This document shows positions 1 to 5,574 of a DNA stretch of 9,735 bases, piece by piece (the stretch's first letter is position 1; each line of letters opens with the position of its first letter). The position numbers and the translations under genes are program-made. Below the pieces are notes generated by a model. It was not told the origin of the DNA and searched no databases. It worked only from the letters and a program-made list of their open reading frames with translations. The DNA comes from Spirochaetota bacterium (lineage in GTDB: Bacteria > Spirochaetota > B62-G9 > DRHN01): the NCBI GenBank assembly GCA_023136305.1, contig JAGLSF010000054.1:1-9735 (forward strand). The letters run 5' to 3'.

Positions 1-173
1 TCTTAGGAACATCGCAGATGGCTTATTCTATAGAGGAGGCATTATTTTCAACCGGTAATTACGCCTTTTATACAGACTATATCAAGTGGTATCTCAGCTT
101 TATCATGATGGCGGGCAGGCTGGAAATCTACACCGTACTTGTTCTCTTCTCACCAAAATTCTGGAAACGTTGA
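1..173 (+). CDS. trkH: TrkH-family potassium uptake protein, C-terminal fragment
   Basis: This is the last 56 codons of a membrane transporter whose 5' part lies outside the window (reading frame begins at base 3, stop TGA 171-173). The tail contains MAGRLEIYTVLVLFSPKFW followed by a basic end (KR). The GRLEI(Y/F)TVLVLF-P-FW signature is the typical C-terminus of TrkH/KtrB potassium channel subunits, which sit in the inner membrane and import K+ together with the regulatory NAD-binding subunit TrkA. The segment just before it (SFIMM) is the end of a hydrophobic stretch, consistent with the last membrane helix region. The partner gene trkA is not in the window and would be expected upstream or elsewhere. 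Family assignment rests on this short tail only, so TrkH versus KtrB/TrkG cannot be separated. Confidence 0.8.
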   Translation, partial: LGTSQMAYSIEEALFSTGNYAFYTDYIKWYLSFIMMAGRLEIYTVLVLFSPKFWKR

Positions 174-337
174 TATGATCCATACCCTGCTACAGTAGAA
201 TTTTAAGACCCACACACACGCCAGCTTACCAAACTGTACCTTTTGATATAGCTAAATATGAATGTGATAAGAAGAAAATATAAATGATACATTACCATCA
301 AGATTTTTCCTTTATATACCAAAACAAACGATGTTTC

Positions 338-366
338 TTGCTAACACTGCCATTGTTTATTATCTT
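338..366 (+). promoter_or_regulatory. Putative sigma70-like promoter of the iron permease gene
   Basis: TTGCTA (338-343), a 17-bp spacer, and TATCTT (361-366) each match four of six consensus bases. An overlapping alternative is TTGTTT (353-358), 16 bp, TATAAG (375-380). A third candidate further upstream is TTGATA (243-248), 17 bp, GATAAG (266-271). The first two place the start of transcription inside or beside the inverted repeat at 361-383. The region is very AT-rich, so chance matches are likely. Low certainty. Confidence 0.3.
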
Positions 367-383
367 ATAAAAAATATAAGATA
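361..383. promoter_or_regulatory. Perfect 9-bp inverted repeat, candidate operator
   Basis: Arms TATCTTATA (361-369) and TATAAGATA (375-383) are perfect inverted complements around a five-A centre. The element lies 23 bp before the iron permease start codon and overlaps the candidate -10/+1 region. That is where a repressor operator for an iron-uptake gene would be expected. It does not match the classical Fur consensus that I can recall. There is no T-tract downstream on either strand long enough to make it a convincing terminator, and an all-A/T stem would be weak as RNA. Operator function is inference. Confidence 0.35.
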
Positions 384-405
384 TATATAATATGGAGATC
401 TTTCC

Positions 406-1293
406 ATGATAGCTGCATTTGTGATAATGCTCCGTGAAACCCTTGAGGCCGCCCTTATTATCGGGATTATATCCAGCTTCCTCGTGAGGACGAAACAGAG
501 AAAGTATCTAATACAGGTTGCGGGGGGCAGCGCAGCGGGTATAGCTGCAAGTCTATTAGCCGCATTTCTCTTTAACCGATTCTCCCAAGGGTTTAGTGGT
601 AAAACCGAAGCCCTATTCGAAGGCGTTACCATGATAGTTGGGGCTCTTCTCATCACCACCATGATATTCTGGATGATGAATCAGTACAATATTGCCAAGA
701 ATATTGAGAAGCAGGTCTCAAAGAGGGTCTCCGGGACTTTCGGAGCTGGCGTATTCTTCCTTGTTTTCATTTCCATCCTACGGGAGGGAGTTGAATCAGT
801 AATTTTCCTCGCTGCCCTCCGTTTCACAACTGCGGAGAACACCCTTCTTGGAGCACTTCTGGGAATGGCAACAGCAATTGTTCTTGGTTACTTCCTTTTC
901 CTTGGCTCGGTAAAAATCAGTGTAAAAAAGGTGTTTACATTTACAAGTATACTTCTCATCCTTTTTGCAGCAGGACTTGCTGCACACGGCGTCCATGAAC
1001 TTCAGGAAGCAGGCATCATTCCGGTTTTTATCGAACATGTGTGGGATATCAATCCTGCGGTCGGGCAGGACGGCAGCTACCCTCTGCTGCATGAAAATGG
1101 GTACATCGGTAGTATCCTGAAGGGGCTCTTTGGGTATAACGGGAATCCATCTCTCCTCGAGGTTACGGTGTATGCATCCTATATCATGGTGGTCATATTC
1201 ATCTGGGGAGTGAAAACCAGGAGCAGGCGACCACGATATTCGAGACGTACCGCATTGAGGGGCAATAAAGGAACTGCGAGAACCAACCCTTAA
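406..1293 (+). CDS. FTR1/EfeU-family high-affinity iron permease
   Basis: A 295-residue inner-membrane protein of the oxidase-dependent iron transporter (OFeT) family, which moves iron across the cytoplasmic membrane using acidic REXXE motifs. Both signatures are present: RETLE at residues 10-14 in the first helix and REGVE at 126-130 in the fourth. A conserved HGVHELQEAG stretch follows at 194-203. About seven hydrophobic helices can be read (roughly 2-26, 35-57, 71-92, 113-137, 147-168, 177-198, 252-269). The C-terminal 25 residues are strongly basic and presumably cytoplasmic. The start ATG has GGAGA (394-398) eight bases upstream. Length fits bacterial EfeU/FTR1. No EfeO, EfeB, multicopper oxidase or P19 partner is in the window, so how iron is delivered to it is unknown. 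Ferrous versus ferric preference cannot be read from the sequence. Confidence 0.93.
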   Translation: MIAAFVIMLRETLEAALIIGIISSFLVRTKQRKYLIQVAGGSAAGIAASLLAAFLFNRFSQGFSGKTEALFEGVTMIVGALLITTMIFWMMNQYNIAKNIEKQVSKRVSGTFGAGVFFLVFISILREGVESVIFLAALRFTTAENTLLGALLGMATAIVLGYFLFLGSVKISVKKVFTFTSILLILFAAGLAAHGVHELQEAGIIPVFIEHVWDINPAVGQDGSYPLLHENGYIGSILKGLFGYNGNPSLLEVTVYASYIMVVIFIWGVKTRSRRPRYSRRTALRGNKGTARTNP

Positions 1294-1457
1294 ACTTGTA
1301 TTTGAGTCCTTACCATGAGTGCTCCGAAGTATCTCTCATTCATCAAAGGTATACACGTACTGGCACGGAAACGAGATCGCGATGGGGGTGTTTTGGGTAA
1401 CAAGGAGTCAATGTAAACTAATTGCCAAGAATGAATGTGTAGGGTAGTCTTGGAATC

Positions 1458-2783
1458 ATGGTTGAAAAAGTCATTATCATGGGGGCTGCTGGGCGGGATT
1501 TTCACAATTTCAATGTCTATTTCAGAGACAATCCTCGTTACGAAGTGGTAGCTTTTACAGCTGCTCAGATCCCGGACATTGAAGGACGCCTCTATCCGCC
1601 GGAACTGGCCGGTAAATCCTATCCAAAGGGCATCCCTATCCATCATGAAGACAGCCTGGTGGAACTGATACGTAAACATCGGATAGATCTTGTTGCCTTT
1701 TCATACAGTGATGTTCCTCATATAGAGGTGATGCACAAGGCTTCCCTTGCGATAGCAGAAGGTGCAGATTTCATTCTTATGGGTGCAACATACACGATGC
1801 TAAAATCACAAAAACCGATTGTTTCGGTTTGTGCGGTGAGGACGGGGTGCGGAAAATCTCAGACCACCCGTAAAGTATGTGAAATCATCAAGGACAGTGG
1901 GAAAAAGGTCGTCGCCATTCGTCATCCAATGCCGTACGGAGACCTCAGAGCGCAGGCAGTACAGCGGTTTTCGACGTATGAAGATTTTAAGAAACATGAG
2001 TGCACCATAGAGGAGAGAGAAGAATATGAACCCCTCGTCAATCAGGGCATAGTGGTGTATGCCGGCATCGATTACGGCAGGATTCTGACTGAGGCGGAGA
2101 AGGAAGCGGACGTCATTGTCTGGGACGGAGGTAACAATGACACTCCCTTCTATCATCCGGATGTAAGCATCGTCCTTTTTGATCCACACCGGGCCGGCCA
2201 CGAATTACTCTACTACCCTGGAGAGACCAACATGATCATGGCAGATATTGCCGTCATCAACAAGGTGGATTCTGCTCCACAGGCCAAAGTGGAGCAGGTT
2301 TGCGAAAACATAACAAAACATGCACCTGATGCTGAAATTGTGCTGGCAGAATCATCTGTAATCGTGAATCAGCCCGAGCTCATCCAGTCAAAGCGCGTTC
2401 TTGTGGTAGAGGATGGTCCCACGCTTACACACGGAGAAATGTCTTTTGGTGCCGGTGTCATTGCAGCAAAAAAGCATCGGGCAGCGGAGATTATTGACCC
2501 CAGGCCCTATGCAGTGGGAACAATCGGAGAAACCTACAAAGGATACCCGCACATCGGCCATGTCCTCCCGGCCATGGGCTACAGCAGACAGCAAATTCAG
2601 GAGTTGGAACGAACCATCAACAATGTGCCGTGTGATCTTGTTCTGTTTGCAACCCCCATACAGCTCACCCGTATCCTCTCCATTGACAAACCTGCCATTC
2701 GCGTCCGTTACGAATACAAGGACCATGGTGATCCAACACTGAAGCAGGCCCTCATGCATCGGTTGAAAGCCAGGATGCATTAG
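1458..2783 (+). CDS. COG2403-type P-loop nucleotide-binding protein (cyclic 2,3-diphosphoglycerate synthetase-like)
   Basis: A 441-residue cytoplasmic protein with a Rossmann-like N-terminus (VIIMGAAGRDFHNFN, residues 5-19). A P-loop follows at about 126-138 (AVRTGCGKSQTTR), then a probable Walker-B/acidic strand VIVWDGGNND at 219-228, an NKVD motif at 268-271 resembling the G4 guanine-specificity motif, and VEDGPTLTHGEM at 317-328. This order matches the family variously annotated as predicted GTPase (COG2403) or cyclic 2,3-diphosphoglycerate synthetase-like. True cDPG synthetase makes a thermoprotectant in hyperthermophilic methanogens, and most bacterial members have no proven reaction. 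I would not transfer that activity here. An in-frame TAG at 1440-1442 limits the start to this ATG, and the Shine-Dalgarno is weak. It converges with ornithine aminotransferase. Family confident, function open. Confidence 0.85.
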   Translation: MVEKVIIMGAAGRDFHNFNVYFRDNPRYEVVAFTAAQIPDIEGRLYPPELAGKSYPKGIPIHHEDSLVELIRKHRIDLVAFSYSDVPHIEVMHKASLAIAEGADFILMGATYTMLKSQKPIVSVCAVRTGCGKSQTTRKVCEIIKDSGKKVVAIRHPMPYGDLRAQAVQRFSTYEDFKKHECTIEEREEYEPLVNQGIVVYAGIDYGRILTEAEKEADVIVWDGGNNDTPFYHPDVSIVLFDPHRAGHELLYYPGETNMIMADIAVINKVDSAPQAKVEQVCENITKHAPDAEIVLAESSVIVNQPELIQSKRVLVVEDGPTLTHGEMSFGAGVIAAKKHRAAEIIDPRPYAVGTIGETYKGYPHIGHVLPAMGYSRQQIQELERTINNVPCDLVLFATPIQLTRILSIDKPAIRVRYEYKDHGDPTLKQALMHRLKARMH

Positions 2784-2802
2784 GTGGTTATCAGGATAGG
2801 GT

Positions 2803-4005
2803 TTATCTTTCCTTCAAAACAGATTCGATTCTTTCCAGGGCCCAGTCGATTTCATCCCTCTGTATCACCAGAGGCGGCGCGAAACGGATTACGTTCTCAT
2901 GCGTTTCCTTGCACAACAACCCCTTTTCCAAGAGTCTTTCACAGTAGTGTCGCGCCCCACCTGCTTCGGGTATCAGTTCGACACCGATCATCAGGCCCTT
3001 TCCACGTACTTCCCTGATCCAGGGACTCTCTATTTTTTTTAATTGACCCATGAAATACTCACCCATGGCCGCAGCGTTTTCAACCATATGTTCCTCCACT
3101 ATGACTTTGAGCGCCTGGCGTGCCACTGCGCAGGCAATGGGGTTGCCGCCAAAGGTGCTGCCGTGGTCACCCGGCGTAAAGGTACCCAGTACTTCTCTGT
3201 TAGACAGCACTGCGGAGACAGGATAGAAGCCCCCCGAGAGGGCCTTGCCGATAACAGTCACATCAGCCTCGATGCCTTCATGTTCCCCGGCCAGAAGCTT
3301 TCCGGTTCGTCCCAGTCCTGTCTGTATTTCGTCGAGCATCAGGACAATGTTATGCCTGTCACAGAGCTCCCTGGCCTGTTTCAGATATCCGGCTGGAGGT
3401 ATCACAACACCTCCTTCCCCCTGAATTGGTTCAACCAGAAAACCGACTGTGTTCGGTGTTATTGACTTTTTCAGGGCCTCCACATCTCCGAATGGTACAA
3501 TTTTAAAACCCGGCGTAAAGGGGCCAAATCCATTCCGATAGGATCCCTCACTGCTGAAGCCGACAAGAGTGATTGTTCTCCCGTGGAAATTATTCTCACA
3601 TACTATGATTTCAGCTTTATCACGGGGCACGCCCTTGATCTTGTATCCCCACTTGCGGACCGCTTTGATCATGGTCTCCACGGCTTCGGCGCCGCTGTTC
3701 ATGGGTAAAGCCATGTGTGAATGGGTTAGTTCACAGAGTTCCTCATAAAAGTGCCCGAGCTGTTCGTTACGAAAAGCCCGGGATGTGAGAGCCAGTTTTG
3801 CTGCCTGGTCAACCAGTGCCTGCATAATTTTAGGATGGCAGTGTCCCTGATTTACTGCTGAATAGGCGGAAAGGCAGTCCATAAATTTATTCCCTTCCAC
3901 ATCCCAGAGCCAAATGCCCTTTCCGCGCGTTATCACTACATCGAGAGGCAAGTAGTTCCGAGCACCAAACTGGTTTTCCAGATCGATGAAGTATTGGGTG
4001 TTCAT
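2803..4005 (-). CDS. rocD: Ornithine aminotransferase (ornithine-oxo-acid transaminase)
   Basis: A 400-residue class III PLP-dependent aminotransferase, expected to convert ornithine plus 2-oxoglutarate to glutamate-5-semialdehyde plus glutamate in the cytosol, linking arginine/ornithine with proline and glutamate. Motifs in order are NSGAEAVE (103-110, phosphate binding), FHGRT (140-144), VEPIQGEGG (191-199), LDEIQTGLGRTG (224-235, D225 facing the pyridine nitrogen), IGKALSGGFYPVSAV (252-266, with K254 as Schiff-base lysine) and STFGGNP (283-289). The length and the N-terminal NYLPLDVVITRGKGIWLWDVEG block are typical of RocD/OAT rather than ArgD, although acetylornithine aminotransferase is the nearest alternative. 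ATG is preceded by GAGGAG (4011-4016) at good spacing. No other arginine or proline pathway gene is visible nearby. Confidence 0.93.
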   Translation of the reverse strand: MNTQYFIDLENQFGARNYLPLDVVITRGKGIWLWDVEGNKFMDCLSAYSAVNQGHCHPKIMQALVDQAAKLALTSRAFRNEQLGHFYEELCELTHSHMALPMNSGAEAVETMIKAVRKWGYKIKGVPRDKAEIIVCENNFHGRTITLVGFSSEGSYRNGFGPFTPGFKIVPFGDVEALKKSITPNTVGFLVEPIQGEGGVVIPPAGYLKQARELCDRHNIVLMLDEIQTGLGRTGKLLAGEHEGIEADVTVIGKALSGGFYPVSAVLSNREVLGTFTPGDHGSTFGGNPIACAVARQALKVIVEEHMVENAAAMGEYFMGQLKKIESPWIREVRGKGLMIGVELIPEAGGARHYCERLLEKGLLCKETHENVIRFAPPLVIQRDEIDWALERIESVLKER

Positions 4006-4071
4006 GCATACTCCTCATTATTTTCTTTTGACACTGAAACACATTCAACCCACTGAAGGCATTGCCCAGAT

Positions 4072-4100
4072 AAAGTATCTGTTGACAAGAGCATAATCAA
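4072..4100 (-). promoter_or_regulatory. Possible promoter of ornithine aminotransferase
   Basis: Read on the minus strand, TTGATT (4095-4100), a 17-bp spacer and TACTTT (4072-4077) form a weak sigma70-like pair about 65 bases before the rocD ATG. The rest of the divergent spacer 4006-4212 holds no clear promoter for the plus-strand gene. It does hold a loose AGTTCA/TGAACT inverted repeat (4155-4160 and 4178-4183, 17-nt loop) of unknown meaning. Confidence 0.2.
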
Positions 4101-4212
4101 TCCTCAAGATGGGTATCATACTTGCATAGAACATCTGTTTAAATACAAAGGGACAGTTCAAAACCTTCCGAATCAACTGAACTTTTAGTGTACTGGTTAT
4201 TGATGAAGAAGT

Positions 4213-5358
4213 GTGCCAAATTATTCAAGAGCTCCAATGTGGAGGGAAACATTGAGAAAAGCGCATGTGTGCATTCTCCTGTTTGCTCTGTTGTTCCTGA
4301 TTTCGGGAATCAGTCTGGCAGAGTCGGGTACTGAGGGGAGTGACCACGGAAAGAGGCAGAGAAGGCTCATACCATTTCCCGTGGTGTTCTACTCACCTGA
4401 AACCGGCCTTGGCCTCGGTGCTGCTGCGCTTTACTTTGTTGCCCCAATGGCAGATGCTGTCGTACAGGCACCCGACACGATCAATGCAATCGCCTTTTAC
4501 ACTACAAAAAACCAGATTCTCCTAGCCCTGTCGATGAACAAGTATTTCATGCGAAGCGGAAATAATCTGAGTGTGCAGGCCGTAGGCATGAAGTTTCCCG
4601 ATAAGTTCTGGGGTATCGGTCCCGACACCCCTGACAGTGCTGAGGAGGACTTCACTCCAGGGGAACTCGCCTTCATTATCGGGTATCAGTGGAGGCTGTC
4701 CCCTTCCATATATCTGGGACCTGAGTACGGGTTTTCCAACATTGTGATGAAGGAAGTTGAGGAAGGGGGATTGCTTGATGAGGGGAGTATCACCGGGAGT
4801 GATGGTACTCTCGTGTCGGCTCTTGGGGCCCGTTTTACACTGGATAAACGTGACAGCTCATTCTATTCCCGGAGAGGGTATCTGGTTGATGTGGGCTTCC
4901 TGGCTGCCAGCCATCTCATAGGAAGCAGGGAAGATTTTGTCCAGATGGATCTGGACTACAGGCACTTCTTTTCACTGTTTGAGAGTCATGTACTTGCCTT
5001 CCAGTATATACTGCAGCTTCGTACGGGCACTGTGCCATTTCAGTTTCTGCCCAAGCTCGGAGGCCAGTACATGATGCGCGGCTACTATGAAGGGCGTTAC
5101 AGGGATATGAACTACACCGCATTGCAGAGCGAGTATCGCTTTCCTCTGTTTTGGAGGCTCGGGGGTGCTGTGTTCGGCAGTATTGGCAAGGTTGGACCTG
5201 ACATTCCTACACTGTATAGCTTTGTAGACCTCAGAGCAACAGCCGGTGTCGGGCTCCGTATTCTCCTGGATGAGGAGAATCATGTGAATTTCCGAATCGA
5301 CCTGGCATACAATGGAAGAGAAACGGCCTTTTATTTCAATGTCCTCGAATCATTCTAG
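4213..5358 (+). CDS. POTRA-less Omp85/surface-antigen (D15) outer-membrane beta-barrel protein
   Basis: From the first GTG (4213) this encodes 381 residues. The ATG at 4237 (residue 9) is the more likely start because it gives a classic signal peptide: MWRETLRKAH, then a hydrophobic core ILLFALLFLISGISLA, with probable cleavage after SLA. The mature protein has alternating beta strands and no obvious POTRA repeats. It carries Omp85 hallmarks: DKRDSSFYSRRGY (211-223), where members have a D-RD-PF-P-RG element, and MRGYYEGRYRD (288-298), the loop-6 (V/I/M)RG(F/Y) motif. It ends in a C-terminal phenylalanine (YFNVLESF), as BAM-assembled barrels do. At about 345 mature residues it resembles stand-alone barrel proteins of the BamA/TamA superfamily or the patatin-associated type. 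Its cargo or role is unknown. It is monocistronic here, with divergent rocD upstream. Confidence 0.82.
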   Translation: MPNYSRAPMWRETLRKAHVCILLFALLFLISGISLAESGTEGSDHGKRQRRLIPFPVVFYSPETGLGLGAAALYFVAPMADAVVQAPDTINAIAFYTTKNQILLALSMNKYFMRSGNNLSVQAVGMKFPDKFWGIGPDTPDSAEEDFTPGELAFIIGYQWRLSPSIYLGPEYGFSNIVMKEVEEGGLLDEGSITGSDGTLVSALGARFTLDKRDSSFYSRRGYLVDVGFLAASHLIGSREDFVQMDLDYRHFFSLFESHVLAFQYILQLRTGTVPFQFLPKLGGQYMMRGYYEGRYRDMNYTALQSEYRFPLFWRLGGAVFGSIGKVGPDIPTLYSFVDLRATAGVGLRILLDEENHVNFRIDLAYNGRETAFYFNVLESF

Positions 5359-5360
5359 AT

Positions 5361-5517
5361 CTGCGAAACCCAATAATCCTGTTGATGTTCTGTCGCGTGC
5401 TTCTCATTTTGAGGTAAGGGGCAGCACATAAATTCCTTGCCCGTGTTGGGCGGGGGGACCTCACTGTTCACCATATTCGGGACCATTATCGGCCTCATTA
5501 CCGGCATGAAGAACTGA
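5361..5517 (+). pseudogene. Possible decayed AtpZ/AtpI-like membrane protein fragment
   Basis: The spacer downstream of the Omp85 gene has no intact gene. Its last codons, before TGA at 5515-5517, read TSLFTIFGTIIGLITGMKN. That resembles the end of AtpZ/AtpI-type F1Fo-ATPase accessory proteins (pattern GTSP-F---G---G--AG-(K/R)N). Just upstream, in another frame, GAAHKFLARVGRG (5418-5456) lines up with the G----FLDR-LG segment that normally precedes it. Further upstream in that same frame, beyond a TAA at 5415-5417, NPIILLMFCRVLLILR is hydrophobic like the first helix. Reading it as one gene requires one frameshift near 5455 and one nonsense codon. The comparison is from memory of the family and the fragment is short, so chance similarity is possible. 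Confidence 0.33.
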
Positions 5518-5523
5518 AACTCG

Positions 5524-5574
5524 AGCTTTAGCTCGTATATAGCTTATGCTCGATTCGAGCTTATGCCCGTGCGA
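5524..5574. repeat. Three-copy imperfect 17-bp tandem repeat with inverted repeats
   Basis: Units start at 5524 (agctttagctcgtatat), 5541 (agcttatgctcgattcg) and 5558 (agcttatgcccgtgcga), an exact 17-bp period. The array also contains small palindromes: CGAGC-TTTA-GCTCG (5522-5535) and GCTCGA-T-TCGAGC (5548-5560). It overlaps the last five codons and the stop of the minus-strand phosphotransacylase fusion gene. The hairpins could help end transcription from that gene, but there is no strong T-tract, so a terminator call would be speculative. Confidence 0.6.

Noticed and set aside
174..337. Terminator or RNA gene between trkH and the iron permease
   Set aside because: The stretch is AT-rich with no stable stem-loop or tRNA-like cloverleaf that I can see; only weak promoter-like matches.
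1402..1416. AAGGAG followed by ATG TAA, a start-stop mini-frame before the COG2403 gene
   Set aside because: Spacing between AAGGAG and ATG is only three bases and nothing else supports a regulatory leader, so it is probably chance.
1290..1679. Minus-strand open frame over the COG2403 start
   Set aside because: It is antisense to the conserved N-terminus of the COG2403 protein and its composition is not protein-like.
2784..2802. Bidirectional terminator between the convergent COG2403 and rocD genes
   Set aside because: The 19-bp gap contains no inverted repeat or T-tract, so transcripts probably overlap or end inside the opposite gene.
3043..3465. Plus-strand open frame of 140 codons inside rocD
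   Set aside because: It is antisense to the conserved aminotransferase core including the PLP lysine region, so it is a shadow frame.
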